A stretch of 64,000 bases of DNA from Alphaproteobacteria bacterium (GCA_020850755.1 JADZEB010000044.1:61902-125901), one strand, 5' to 3'; positions 19,033-29,204 are shown, counted from the stretch's first letter. Numbers and translations: made by a program. Notes: a model not told the origin generated them from the letters alone.

Positions 19033-22000
19033 TGACTTATTCGCTCGGATCACAACAACAAGCATTACTCGATATTGCCTTGGAAGACGCGCGGGCGAAT
19101 GAGGACGACGGAGAAACGCAGGGTGTCTACGCACGGGCGTATGAGTTGTTGTTTGCGATGATCTCCGATGACGGCACCAGTTCGGCTTATGTTTCCGAGA
19201 GCGACCTATCGGGCCTGAACTCGGCGCAGTTAGAATCCTGGTACGACACCTGGAAGGCGAACGGCCTTGATAGTGTCGATGTCTCGGATTGGGAGAAGAT
19301 CGACAACGGTATCGAGGACGGAGCGTGGGTATTTCTGAGAGGCGTCGCCAGCGTGAATTGGGGAGCGGAGCATCCCGCCGGGGAAACGGACTACTCGAAA
19401 TTCATCCGCGAGTATTCCAAAGTTCAATACGAAACGCGGTTCGGATCGCCCCCGGACGATGCAGATGTGCAGAAAACGTCCGACGGGATAGCAGACAATA
19501 TATTGGACTACATAGCAAATCTGACAAACGGCGATATTCCCGACATAGATACTATTGCAGTTGATGACGCAGCATCCGCCGCGGGAACCTTGTTTGTGGA
19601 CGGACAAGTCGCTGGCTGGGCGGGCGCACCGTTTCTTGTTCCTGTCGGTCACGATGACTCATTCAGGGGCTATATTCTCCACGAGAATAACGGAATCGGC
19701 GACGGGGAGACGGGCGAGACGTATGACGCGCTGGCGATGGTCTACAGCGTGATCGAAACAGCGTCGAACCTTGGGATCAGTCTGACGAGCAAGACGCTTG
19801 GCGATGTTCTCTTTGAGGTCATTCCTGACTCATCAGACCCGGATGATCTGGGCACCATCCTGTCCTCATACGCGAGCGCTTGGAACACGGTCGTCAGCGA
19901 CACGAATGATTACCTGGAAGACGCATATGGGGGCAACTTCAGCCTGATCCTGACGGGCCTTATCACCGCGATTGGATACGAGAAGATCATATTGGGAACT
20001 AAGGATGCAGATGGCTCTATTGCCGGCACGTCCGGAGAGAATCTCATCCACGCCGGTGCTGGCGACGACACGATTGTCGGTTCAGCGAACGACGATATTC
20101 TTGACGGCGGTGCCGGCACCGACACGGTAGATTACACCGCCGCGAGTGATACCTTAATCGTCAACATCAAAGACCCAGCCACTGCGGTAAGCACAGAGTA
20201 CGTAGGATATGTACTATTAAATAGCGACATTGATAATTTGCACAACATAGAGGTAATTAGAGGATCTACAGACGACGACGAATTTATCATTCACGACATG
20301 AAGGACGGTCTGACGCTCGACGCGTACACCGGTGCAGGAGATAAGCTCAGTGGGTTCTATGTAGAAGGAGGGGTAACTATTGATGCCGGAGCTGGTACGC
20401 TTACGGCGGGCGGAGATACCATAATCTTCGATAATTTTGAGAAATTTGAAGGCACGAATTCCGCGGATATTTTCAAGCCGAAGTACGACGGAACGGGCTT
20501 CTCAGGTTACACGTACGACGGGCGGGCCGGTACGGATACGATGGATTATGCCGCAGTCACTTTCGATACGGTCATAAACATCAGCAACCTAAATAATGGT
20601 ACGGCGCAGAAAAATGGAGGTGGGGGTGGCACTGACAAACTCGTTTCAATAGAGAACTTGATCCTGGGTTCCGGTAACGATGTTGTAACCGGCAGCAGCG
20701 CCGACAACTATTTCGATTTCAGTGCGGGCGGGAACGACAAGGTGACCCTTGGCGGCGGGTCGGACATAATTGGATTTCACTATTCCTCCGGACACAAGCT
20801 TGACATCGACCCCGCGCTTACCGGAGACAACTTCGCCTTGGAAATCACCGGCGCGGTCGAGGACGATCTCTTTTATACAAACATCGGCAACGACCTGATG
20901 ATCTCGGAGGTCGATCCGCTAAGTAGCGCGGTTCTCGATACGTACATCATCATCAAGGATGGTGCCGTAATGCCCGATCCCACGTTTTACATTGATTGGG
21001 AGGAGTCGCAGTGGGACGGTTCATTAGGAGAATTGCAGGAGCTTGAAGAGGAGCACTTCAAGATAGTTGCGCCCTGGGCATCTGTGGGCGAACCGAAACC
21101 AGGATATCACGATGGCTTCACTAGCGGTTTCGGTACAGCGAAGACGGTATCGAGTCCGCTCGTCCTTGACCTCGACATGGACAGCAGCATCGAGCTGACT
21201 GCGCTCGACGATGACAACCCGATTTACTTCGACGCCGGCGACGGTGATGACTTTGCGGAGAATACCGGCTGGGTGGACCCGGATGACGGGCTGCTCGCCA
21301 TCGACCTGAACGGCAACGGCCGCATCGACGACCATAGCGAGCTGTTCGGGACGTTGATGATCGACGGCTTTACCGTCCTGTCGGCCTATGACACCAACGA
21401 TGACGGCACCATAGACGCGAACGACGCGCAGTGGGGCGATCTGCTGATCTGGCAGGATGCCAATTCAAATGCCTATTCGGAATCATCGGAACTGAATCCG
21501 CTTGCCTACCACAACATCACCGGTATTTCGCTCAGCGGCGTACAGGAAGTCACTCAAACGATCGCCGGCAACGACATCACGCACGAGAGCACCTTCACGG
21601 TCGATGGCGCGGGGACGTTCGACATCGTCGATGCCTGGTTTGCGTTCGACAATGCCAATTCGCTCTACGACGGTGACACGAGCGGCCTCGATGCCACGAT
21701 GTATAACCTGCCTGTCCTGCGCGGTTTCGGGGAGCTTCCCGACCTGCCGCTGGCGGCTTCTCTCAACGCCTCGCTCGCCGGCGTACTTGAAGACCTCAAG
21801 GACCGCACATTCACCGACCTGTTCGATAGTGCCGCGGCCGTCGATGGTGAGGTGACGGATATCCTGTATTACTGGGCCGGGGTGGACGCCGTTTCCCCCA
21901 CGAGCCGGGGCGCTCACTTTGACGCCCAGAAGCTCGGCTTCATGGAAAAATACGGCGGCGACCCGTTCGTGCAGAACGGCTGGTCGTCGAACCCGACCGG

Positions 22001-25000
22001 CGGCAACGCGGCCGCGCTTCTGAATGATGCGTGGGACGTTCTTTACGGCAACCTGAAAATGCACCTGCTGGTGCAGGCCGGGGCGCTGGCGGTCTTTTCC
22101 GACGGCACCAAATACAATCTCTCGACGGGCGAACTGGATGGCGGCCTGGCGCTCGACCAGACCGCCATTGAAACCACGCTGTCCGACGCGGCCGATGCCT
22201 CATCCGACGGCGAAGCGTTCTGGGCTGCCTTCGCGGAATTCCTGCAATTCGTGAAGGACCCGACGACGACCGAGCGCGGCTGGCTCGATACCGCGGTCGC
22301 CAACAGCGATGTCGCCGGCCTGTCGGACTGGGACGATGTCGAGGCGCTGCTTGACCCGGTTATCGGCGATGAGTGGACCGGCACGTCCGGCGCGGATGAC
22401 AAGGACGGCACATCGTTGCGCGATATCCTGGAGGGTGAGGAAGGTAACGACATCATCGACGGCCTTGGCGGCGACGACTACATCGAGGGTAACGAGGGCG
22501 ACGACACCATCGACGGCGGCGACGGCGACGACAAGATTCTCGGCGGCAACAACAACGACACCATCAGCGGCGGCGCCGGGAACGACGAACTGTATGGCGG
22601 CAGCGGGACCAACATCCTCGATGCCGGCGAAGGCGCCGACTACATGGAAGGTGGCGGCGGCGCCGATACCTTCAGGTACACATCCGGCGACGACGGCATC
22701 AAGGATACCGGCGGCACCGATACGATCGTGATCCTCGACGACACGATCGGCATAGCGAATATCACGTTCTTCCGCACACCCGACGACACGCTGGCGATCA
22801 CCGTCGGTACGCTCGGTACGATCTATATCGAAAAGCAGTTTTACGCGGCGGGCAACCAGATCGAGACGTTGTCCTTCACCAAGAGTGAAGAGGGCAATAT
22901 CGACCTCACCGCGCTCGACGACGTAACCACCTATGGCGGCAATCACTCGCAAAGCATCTGGGGCGTCGGGATCGGCTCGGGCAACCGCAACGACACGATT
23001 TACGGCTATGCCGGCAACGACAAAATCTTCGGCCTGAGCGGGGCCGACTTGATCTATGGTGGCGACGATCAGGACGACATCGACGGTGGTGACGGCGACG
23101 ATGAAATCTATGGTGAGAACGGCCACGACACGATCACCGGCGCGGCCGACAATGATGAAATTTACGGCGGGGCCGGGAACGACGATCTCGACGGCGGCGG
23201 CGGCAATGATGTGATCGACGGCGGCGACGGCGATGACACCATCATCGGCGGGAACGACAACGACACGCTGACCGGCGGGGCCGGGAACGACTGGATTTCC
23301 GGCGGCAGCGGCACCAACGACATCGACGGCGGCGACGGGGACGACGAGATATATCTCGGCAACGCAGGCACGGTCGATGGCGGCGCGGGCAACGACTATA
23401 TCGACGGCGGGACCGGCAGCGCGACCATCGATGCCGGAGACGGCGACGATGTGATCGACGCCGGTTCGAACGTAGATACGGTCCACGGCGATGCCGGGGA
23501 TGACATCATCAACGGCGAGGGTGGCAACGACATCCTCTACGGCGATGCCGACAACGACACCATCGACGGCGGGATCGGCCTGGACGAGCTTCACGGCGGC
23601 ACCGGCAACGACATCCTGATCGGGGACGACGAGGAGGACGAACTGTATGGCGATGACGGCGACGACTGGCTGGACGGCGGCGATGAAAACGACATCCTGC
23701 AGGGCGGCGACGGCAGCGATTCCTACTGGCTTGAGATCGGCGACAATGGCGACGACATCACCGATACCAACGGGACCAAGGATTACCTGGTCTTTGCTTC
23801 CGGGATCACCCCTTATGATCTGAGTTTCACGGCCAACTCAAACGACCTGAAAGTCACATACAACGGCGGCCACAACGTCGATATCATCGACCAGCTCAAT
23901 GGCGGTGATACCAAGCAGATCGAGCGCGTGCGCTTTGCCGAAGGGTCGGAGCTTGACCTGCTGCGCTACGGCAGTTGGGTTTTCGGGACGGACTCGACCG
24001 AGTCGCTGAACGGCTCCAACGGCGTCGATGACATCATTATCGGCCGCGCTGGCAATGACACGATCTACGGCTACACGGGTGACGATATCCTGCTCGGCAA
24101 CGACGGCAATGACGATCTGCGCGGGTACGCCGGAGCGGACGAGCTGTATGGCGGCGCCGGCAACGATACCCTGCGCGGGGATACAAGTGATACCGACGTG
24201 TCCACGGACATCCTCGTCGGCGGCACAGGCAGCGACAATCTCTATGGCTACAACGGCAACGACATCCTCTACGACCTAATTCCGGTCGATCAGGCCTACA
24301 GCGGCGTCGAAACGACCGAGAATGACCGGTTCGAGGGCGGAGCCGGCAACGATCTGATCATCATCCAGGACGGCAACACCAACCGCGCCTGGGGCGATGA
24401 GGGCGACGACACGATCAAAATCTACTTCCGGCCTGATGGTCAGACCGGCAGCAACATCGAGGTCCATGACGATGAAGGCGACGACCGGATTATCTTTGCC
24501 ACGCTCGATTTCGATGATCCCAACTGGTACTTCGACTATGAGGCGCTTTATCCGGGGCAACTCAAGCTGACTTACACCGGCACGCAAACAAATACGACGG
24601 TCAGGATTCATGACCACTATGCCGGCATCGACGGCAATGATGATCCCCTCTTCGCGATGGACACGTTCGAATTCGCCGACGGCACGGTGATCGATTTCCG
24701 CACGTTCTACGTGACCGAAGGCACGACCGCGTCCTCCGAAACGATCACCGGCACGGCGGACAAGGACTACATCATCACCAACACCGGTGACGACACCGTC
24801 AATGCCGGAGATGGCATGGACTACGTTCACGGCGATACCGGGGCCGATACGCTGAACGGTCAGGACGGTGACGACTTCCTGTTCGGCGGGGCCGGAAACG
24901 ACACCATCAACGGCGGCAACGGCGCCGACCGCGTCAACGGCGAGGACGGCAACGACACGATCAACGGTGAAGATGGCGACGACTTCATCTATGGCGGCGA

Positions 25001-25724
25001 AGGTGATGACGTAATTCATGGCAATCTGGGCAATGACTATGTGAACGGTCAGAACGGCGAGAATACAGTCTTCGGTGATGAAGGGGACGATACTGTCAAC
25101 GGCGGCAACGACGCCGATACACTGTATGGCGATGGCGACGGCAGCGAGATGTACACGGGCGGCGCCGACACGCTGAATGGCGGTTACGGTGACGACACGC
25201 TCTATGGCGGCGGCGGCAACGACGCTCTGATTGGCCGGGAGGATAACGACACTCTGTACGGCGGTGACGGGAACGACACGCTCTACGGCGGGAATGGCTA
25301 TTCAGACAACACCGCCGGCACCGATGTCCTGTATGGCGGCGCCGGCAATGACTGGCTTTACGGCAACGGGGGCAACGACACGCTGTACGGCGGCGCCGGC
25401 AACGACAACATGAAGGGTATGAACGGCGCCGATACGTTCGTCTTCGAGGCCGATACCGCCACGAACGGCAGCGACACGATCCACGACTTCAATACCGGCC
25501 AGAGTGACGTGCTCGACCTCACCGCTATGTTGACGGCCTACGATCCAATGACCGACCTTATCACTGACTTCGTCGAGATCACCGATAACGGTACGCATAG
25601 CTATCTCAAGGTCGATGTCGATGGCGGCGGCGACAACTTCGTCCAGATCGCGACCTTGCTTAACGTCACCGGCCTGACCGACGAAGCGGCATTGGAGAGC
25701 GGCGGCTACCTGCTCGCCGCGTAA
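19032..25724 (+). CDS. Giant RTX (hemolysin-type calcium-binding) protein
   Basis: A 2230-residue acidic protein without N-terminal signal. Residues 1-330 are an unrecognised domain. A first pair of nonapeptide-like repeats lies near 330-363. Residues about 703-860 resemble the FrpC/FrpA-type calcium-binding module (SPLVLDLD, GLLAIDLNGNGRIDDHSELFG, AYDTNDDGTIDANDAQWGDL). Main GGxGxDxx repeat blocks are at about 1117-1210, 1320-1563, 1657-1775 and 1903-2136. The C-terminal 90 residues (ADTFVFEAD..., HDFNTGQSDVLDL...) are typical of type I secretion substrates. It would be exported by a type I system and fold on calcium outside. No HlyB/HlyD/TolC genes are in the window. Adhesin, toxin or enzyme function cannot be decided. 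Confidence 0.9.
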   Translation: MTYSLGSQQQALLDIALEDARANEDDGETQGVYARAYELLFAMISDDGTSSAYVSESDLSGLNSAQLESWYDTWKANGLDSVDVSDWEKIDNGIEDGAWVFLRGVASVNWGAEHPAGETDYSKFIREYSKVQYETRFGSPPDDADVQKTSDGIADNILDYIANLTNGDIPDIDTIAVDDAASAAGTLFVDGQVAGWAGAPFLVPVGHDDSFRGYILHENNGIGDGETGETYDALAMVYSVIETASNLGISLTSKTLGDVLFEVIPDSSDPDDLGTILSSYASAWNTVVSDTNDYLEDAYGGNFSLILTGLITAIGYEKIILGTKDADGSIAGTSGENLIHAGAGDDTIVGSANDDILDGGAGTDTVDYTAASDTLIVNIKDPATAVSTEYVGYVLLNSDIDNLHNIEVIRGSTDDDEFIIHDMKDGLTLDAYTGAGDKLSGFYVEGGVTIDAGAGTLTAGGDTIIFDNFEKFEGTNSADIFKPKYDGTGFSGYTYDGRAGTDTMDYAAVTFDTVINISNLNNGTAQKNGGGGGTDKLVSIENLILGSGNDVVTGSSADNYFDFSAGGNDKVTLGGGSDIIGFHYSSGHKLDIDPALTGDNFALEITGAVEDDLFYTNIGNDLMISEVDPLSSAVLDTYIIIKDGAVMPDPTFYIDWEESQWDGSLGELQELEEEHFKIVAPWASVGEPKPGYHDGFTSGFGTAKTVSSPLVLDLDMDSSIELTALDDDNPIYFDAGDGDDFAENTGWVDPDDGLLAIDLNGNGRIDDHSELFGTLMIDGFTVLSAYDTNDDGTIDANDAQWGDLLIWQDANSNAYSESSELNPLAYHNITGISLSGVQEVTQTIAGNDITHESTFTVDGAGTFDIVDAWFAFDNANSLYDGDTSGLDATMYNLPVLRGFGELPDLPLAASLNASLAGVLEDLKDRTFTDLFDSAAAVDGEVTDILYYWAGVDAVSPTSRGAHFDAQKLGFMEKYGGDPFVQNGWSSNPTGGNAAALLNDAWDVLYGNLKMHLLVQAGALAVFSDGTKYNLSTGELDGGLALDQTAIETTLSDAADASSDGEAFWAAFAEFLQFVKDPTTTERGWLDTAVANSDVAGLSDWDDVEALLDPVIGDEWTGTSGADDKDGTSLRDILEGEEGNDIIDGLGGDDYIEGNEGDDTIDGGDGDDKILGGNNNDTISGGAGNDELYGGSGTNILDAGEGADYMEGGGGADTFRYTSGDDGIKDTGGTDTIVILDDTIGIANITFFRTPDDTLAITVGTLGTIYIEKQFYAAGNQIETLSFTKSEEGNIDLTALDDVTTYGGNHSQSIWGVGIGSGNRNDTIYGYAGNDKIFGLSGADLIYGGDDQDDIDGGDGDDEIYGENGHDTITGAADNDEIYGGAGNDDLDGGGGNDVIDGGDGDDTIIGGNDNDTLTGGAGNDWISGGSGTNDIDGGDGDDEIYLGNAGTVDGGAGNDYIDGGTGSATIDAGDGDDVIDAGSNVDTVHGDAGDDIINGEGGNDILYGDADNDTIDGGIGLDELHGGTGNDILIGDDEEDELYGDDGDDWLDGGDENDILQGGDGSDSYWLEIGDNGDDITDTNGTKDYLVFASGITPYDLSFTANSNDLKVTYNGGHNVDIIDQLNGGDTKQIERVRFAEGSELDLLRYGSWVFGTDSTESLNGSNGVDDIIIGRAGNDTIYGYTGDDILLGNDGNDDLRGYAGADELYGGAGNDTLRGDTSDTDVSTDILVGGTGSDNLYGYNGNDILYDLIPVDQAYSGVETTENDRFEGGAGNDLIIIQDGNTNRAWGDEGDDTIKIYFRPDGQTGSNIEVHDDEGDDRIIFATLDFDDPNWYFDYEALYPGQLKLTYTGTQTNTTVRIHDHYAGIDGNDDPLFAMDTFEFADGTVIDFRTFYVTEGTTASSETITGTADKDYIITNTGDDTVNAGDGMDYVHGDTGADTLNGQDGDDFLFGGAGNDTINGGNGADRVNGEDGNDTINGEDGDDFIYGGEGDDVIHGNLGNDYVNGQNGENTVFGDEGDDTVNGGNDADTLYGDGDGSEMYTGGADTLNGGYGDDTLYGGGGNDALIGREDNDTLYGGDGNDTLYGGNGYSDNTAGTDVLYGGAGNDWLYGNGGNDTLYGGAGNDNMKGMNGADTFVFEADTATNGSDTIHDFNTGQSDVLDLTAMLTAYDPMTDLITDFVEITDNGTHSYLKVDVDGGGDNFVQIATLLNVTGLTDEAALESGGYLLAA

Positions 25725-25748
25725 TCCGCCCGCTGATTTCTGCACACC

Positions 25749-25771
25749 GAGCGCCCCGCAACGGGGCGCTC
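25749..25771. terminator. Stem-loop after the RTX gene
   Basis: GAGCGCCCCG pairs with CGGGGCGCTC across a CAA loop, 24 bp after the RTX stop. There is no long T-run, so termination efficiency is uncertain. Confidence 0.5.
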
Positions 25772-25867
25772 ACCTTGTGCGACGCAGTATTTGCTAATTA
25801 TTCGTTAATAACCAAAGGTATATAATTTACATATATAGGCAACTGTTAATTGCACGGCTTTGGTATT

Positions 25868-26131
25868 ATGAAAGAGCGCCCGCATTACTTGACGATAGAC
25901 TATAGATCACTCGGGACAATTTCACTGGCGGAGTTCAGGCAGGCGCTGCTGACGGACCTTGCAGCACTTCAGGACGAGCTGCACGTTGAGTTCATGACTG
26001 CGCCCCGGCTCGTGATCCCCATTACGAATGAGTATGGCGATCCGGTGCGGTTCAACGACCTCACCAACCGGTCCCTGACGCGGATCGACACGCACCACTA
26101 CCGGCCGGCCTGTAAAGACTACGATTTGTAG
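25868..26131 (+). CDS. Small protein of unknown function
   Basis: An 87-residue protein (from the ATG at 25868; a TTG at 25850 would add six residues). It is acidic/polar with IDYRSLGTISLAEFRQALLTDLAALQDE and a C-terminal part rich in Asn, Asp and His. The upstream 100 bases are very AT-rich and hold likely promoter sequence (a TATATAAT-like stretch near 25820). It precedes another small gene by 16 bp. I do not recognise a family. Confidence 0.5.
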   Translation: MKERPHYLTIDYRSLGTISLAEFRQALLTDLAALQDELHVEFMTAPRLVIPITNEYGDPVRFNDLTNRSLTRIDTHHYRPACKDYDL

Positions 26132-26147
26132 GGCGTGAGGGCAGCGA

Positions 26148-26429
26148 ATGAGTGACCAGCAGGCTGACCTGATACTAAGGAAGGCGCGAAAGGCGCTTGA
26201 GCCTTCGTCGCTTCCTGTGGCCTTTAATGATGCCGCGCCGTCGCCTGAGGGCGTAACAAGCGAACGCCTGTTAGCGGCCTACGAGGCCCTTGCAAGCATT
26301 ATATCCGTACACGGAGAAGAATACTTGCCGTTGTTCAGACGCCTTCACACGGAGATTGAAAGCCGCAAGGAAAACGAGAAATTTGCACAGCTCGCGCGGA
26401 CGATTCACGACCGGAAGCTTGAGCTATAA
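26148..26429 (+). CDS. Small helical protein of unknown function
   Basis: A 93-residue, mostly helical protein beginning MSDQQADLILRKARKAL, with a second helical part (SERLLAAYEALASIISVHGEEYLPLFRRLHTEIE). It lies 16 bp after the previous small gene and ahead of the tyrosine recombinase region. It might be part of the recombinase-associated unit. No family recognised and no catalytic motif seen. Confidence 0.5.
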   Translation: MSDQQADLILRKARKALEPSSLPVAFNDAAPSPEGVTSERLLAAYEALASIISVHGEEYLPLFRRLHTEIESRKENEKFAQLARTIHDRKLEL

Positions 26430-26451
26430 TCTCCATACTTTTTCCCATACT

Positions 26452-26660
26452 TAGTTACATACCTCTACGCCTCTCCACACTCTAACTATTTGATATAGAA
26501 GGGGTACAGTAAACGGCACTTGACGCTTGGCGTCCGTAGGGGACGCCAAAGTTTTTTCCGCTATCTCCCTGATATAAAATACAGATTGAAAAATATATTG
26601 ATCGGTATACTGGTAAATGACAGTATAGTTACATACTTTTTTGCATACAAACTTACATAC
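26452..26660. repeat. TAGTTACATAC repeats before the tyrosine recombinase
   Basis: TAGTTACATAC occurs at 26452-26462 and 26626-26636, with related CATACTT and CTTACATAC copies at about 26435-26450 and 26643-26660. The region is AT-rich and directly precedes the integrase gene. The copies could be arm-type binding sites or an att region for that recombinase. This is inference from position and repetition. Confidence 0.45.
26527..26557 (+). terminator. Rho-independent terminator
   Basis: TTGGCGTCC, loop GTAGG, GGACGCCAA, followed by AGTTTTTT. It ends transcripts coming from the small genes and isolates the recombinase gene. Confidence 0.85.
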
Positions 26661-26681
26661 TTTGCCTTTTCAACATAAAGA

Positions 26682-27980
26682 ATGCCATACGTCGTAAGTC
26701 GAGGAGACTGGAAATATTTTAACATGAAAGTGCCCCGGAAGATCAAAGAGCTTGGTCTTTTCGACAAGGAGCACATTCAGTTTTCACTCGAAACCAAGTG
26801 TCCCGATACCGCCCAGAAACTTGCCAGCCTGGCCCGCGACTATGTCCAATCATACTGGGCCGACCTGATTGAGAACGGCCCCGACGAGGGCGAGATCAGG
26901 CTTCAACGGGCCGTGATGCGCGTGAAGCTCCACGGCATGCGGTACAAGCCGGTCAACATTCTCGCCGATGACGACGTAGAGCAGATCGTCCGCCGCGTGG
27001 AAAAGGCGGCGGAGAACCCCGACAACAAGGAACACGTAGCTGCGTTTCTCGGCGGCGCCGGCGCGCCCGAGCTGCTGCTCTCGGAAGCGCTGGAGAAGTT
27101 TTGGCAGTACGCCGCGCCGAAGATACAGGGAAAGAACCCCGAGCAGGTCCGCGTTTGGGAGAACTCACGGCGCCGCGCAATCTCAAATCTCATTGACGTG
27201 GTTGGCGACAAGAGAGTCACGGAGTTGGCGCGCGCCGATATGCTGAGCTTCCGCGACTGGTGGCTGGAACGCATCGAGGCGGAAGGGTTGTCCAACAACA
27301 CGGCCAACCATGACCTCAAATTCGTCAGAACGGTTCTCAAGACGGTCAATACCAACTTCGAGCCGAAGCTCGGCCTTCGCATCAATGACCTGTTCGAGGA
27401 CCTCAAGCTGGAGAGCGAGGAGAGCGAGCGGGTCCCCTATACCGTGAACTTTGTGCGGAACGTACTTATGAGCCGGGCCAAACTGTCCGGCATGAGCGAG
27501 GACTACAGGCTAATCGTTTGGGCGTTCGCCAATACGGGTGCGGGACCGCGTGAGCTGATAATGCGCCAGCCGGAAGACATCGTGCTGGACCACGACGTAC
27601 CGCACATCAAGATCGTCCGCCGGAAGAACGACGGCCTAAAAACCAAAAGCCGCCCACGTGAGATACCTCTGGTGGGAGCCTCGCTCTACGCCTTTCAACA
27701 GAGGCCCGCCGGATTCAGCCAGTATCAGGACCGGGTCAATTCCGTCACGACAGCCATCGGAAAATTCCTGCGCGAGAACAAGCTGTACGAGCGCGAAGGA
27801 CAGACGCTTTACTCCCTGCGCCATACCTTTCAGGACCAACTCACGGCCATGAACGTGCCCGACCGCGTTCAGTGCGAACTGATGGGCCATGCCTTCGACC
27901 GCGAAAAATACGGCGAAGGCCCGACGCTGGCGCACAAGCAGAAAATCCTGCGGCGTATGGCTTTCGAAGTCATCGATTAG
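26682..27980 (+). CDS. Tyrosine recombinase/phage-type integrase
   Basis: A 432-residue protein. The N-terminus (MPYVVSRGDWKYFNMKVPRKI) resembles the beta-strand domain common in proteobacterial integrases; a SAM-like core-binding domain is at about 125-225. The catalytic domain shows Arg in NTGAGPRELIM, the Lys-rich strand IKIVRRKNDGLKTKSRPREIPL, SLRHTFQDQL, LMGH, and a final Tyr in REKYGEG. The usual H-x-x-R first His is Tyr here (YSLRH). It is the second recombinase of the element and may belong to an older insertion that brought the AT-rich RTX block. Confidence 0.9.
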   Translation: MPYVVSRGDWKYFNMKVPRKIKELGLFDKEHIQFSLETKCPDTAQKLASLARDYVQSYWADLIENGPDEGEIRLQRAVMRVKLHGMRYKPVNILADDDVEQIVRRVEKAAENPDNKEHVAAFLGGAGAPELLLSEALEKFWQYAAPKIQGKNPEQVRVWENSRRRAISNLIDVVGDKRVTELARADMLSFRDWWLERIEAEGLSNNTANHDLKFVRTVLKTVNTNFEPKLGLRINDLFEDLKLESEESERVPYTVNFVRNVLMSRAKLSGMSEDYRLIVWAFANTGAGPRELIMRQPEDIVLDHDVPHIKIVRRKNDGLKTKSRPREIPLVGASLYAFQQRPAGFSQYQDRVNSVTTAIGKFLRENKLYEREGQTLYSLRHTFQDQLTAMNVPDRVQCELMGHAFDREKYGEGPTLAHKQKILRRMAFEVID

Positions 27981-28292
27981 GCGGACTGGACGGCCACGCT
28001 GGCCACCTAAGCATCGGCGCGACCACGCGGCGGTTTGTTTCGTCGCTGTATGACGCGCTCTGCCGCGTTCGTTTAAGCGGCCCGTCTTCCCTGCCGGTTT
28101 TCCTCAAGCATTGACGCTTCTTTTGGCCGGGCGCACCGCCCGGTCAACGGCCTGCCCGCTCCCTTCGCCAGCCTTCGGCGTGGCTCCCGTGTTGGCCGTT
28201 TCCCCCGGCCTGCGCCGGGGTGACCGGGCGGCTCAATCCCCCGGCCTTCGTCTCCGCGTCTTTCGGAAAACCCCCGGACAAGGAGACGAGCC
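27981..28292. other. Intergenic region, hairpin-rich
   Basis: This 312-base stretch between the integrase and ardC has no supported gene. It contains several short GC hairpins (for example around CCGGGCGCACCGCCCGG near 28124-28142 and CCCCGGCCTGCGCCGGGG near 28204-28221) and ends with AAGGAGACGAG, the ribosome-binding site of ardC. It probably carries the ardC promoter. Confidence 0.45.
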
Positions 28293-29204
28293 ATGACGAC
28301 CAAGACAGCAGCCCGCACCAGCGACAAGACCGACATCTATACCCGCGTGACGAGCCAGATCGTCGCCGAACTTGAGAAGGGCGTCCGCCCGTGGATCAAG
28401 CCCTGGAACGCCGAACACGCCGCAGGACGCATCACGCGCCCGCTGCGCCACAACGGCCAGCCCTATTCGGGCATCAACATCCTGATGCTCTGGGCCTCGG
28501 CTTCCGCGCAGGGCTACGCCGCCCCGATCTGGATGACCTTCAAGCAGGCGATCGAGCTTGGCGCCCATGTCCGCAAGGGCGAGAAGGGCAGCCCCGTCGT
28601 CTACGCGAACAAGCTTGTGCGTACCGAGATCGATGACGCTACCGGCGATGAATCCGAACGCGCGATCCCGTACCTGAAATCCTACACCGTCTTCAACGTC
28701 GAGCAGATCGAGGACCTGCCCGCGCACTACTACGCCAAGGCTGAGCCGCGCTTCGATGTCCCGGCCCGCATTGATCATGCCGAGAGCTTCTTCGCCGCCC
28801 TCGGCGCCGATATCCGGCATGGCGGCGCGCAGGCGTTCTACGCCGTTGGGCACGACTACGTGCAAATGCCCCCGTTCGAGACGTTCCGCGATGCCGAGAG
28901 CTACTACGCGACGCTCGCCCACGAATGCACGCACTGGACCCGCCATCCGTCGCGGCTTGAGCGCGACTTCGGCCGCAAGCGCTGGGGCGACGAAGGCTAC
29001 GCCATGGAAGAGCTTGTCGCCGAGCTGGGCGCTGCGTTCCTGTGCGCCGACCTGGAGCTTGAACTGCAAGCCCGCGACGATCACGCCGCCTATATCGCTT
29101 CCTGGCTCAAGGTCCTGAAGGACGACAAGCGCGCGATCTTCACCGCCGCCGCCCACGCGCAGCGCGCCGCCGATTTCCTCATCAGCCGTCAGCCGCCTTC
29201 ATAG
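28293..29204 (+). CDS. ardC: ArdC-type antirestriction protein
   Basis: A 303-residue protein with an N-terminal ssDNA-binding ArdC domain (TDIYTRVTSQIVAELEKGVRPWIKPW, NGQPYSGINILMLW) and a C-terminal zincin-like metallopeptidase domain containing HECTH followed by a glutamate-rich EELVAELGAAFLCADLEL. ArdC proteins protect incoming DNA from host restriction in conjugation. The ribosome-binding site AAGGAG is ideal. As cargo of a mobilizable element this fits its first moments in a new host. Full length, motifs intact. Confidence 0.92.
   Translation: MTTKTAARTSDKTDIYTRVTSQIVAELEKGVRPWIKPWNAEHAAGRITRPLRHNGQPYSGINILMLWASASAQGYAAPIWMTFKQAIELGAHVRKGEKGSPVVYANKLVRTEIDDATGDESERAIPYLKSYTVFNVEQIEDLPAHYYAKAEPRFDVPARIDHAESFFAALGADIRHGGAQAFYAVGHDYVQMPPFETFRDAESYYATLAHECTHWTRHPSRLERDFGRKRWGDEGYAMEELVAELGAAFLCADLELELQARDDHAAYIASWLKVLKDDKRAIFTAAAHAQRAADFLISRQPPS

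Noticed and set aside
22380..25440. CRISPR-like or satellite repeat array
   Set aside because: The short repeats are codons for GGxGxDxx nonapeptides of one intact frame; there are no constant repeats with unique spacers.
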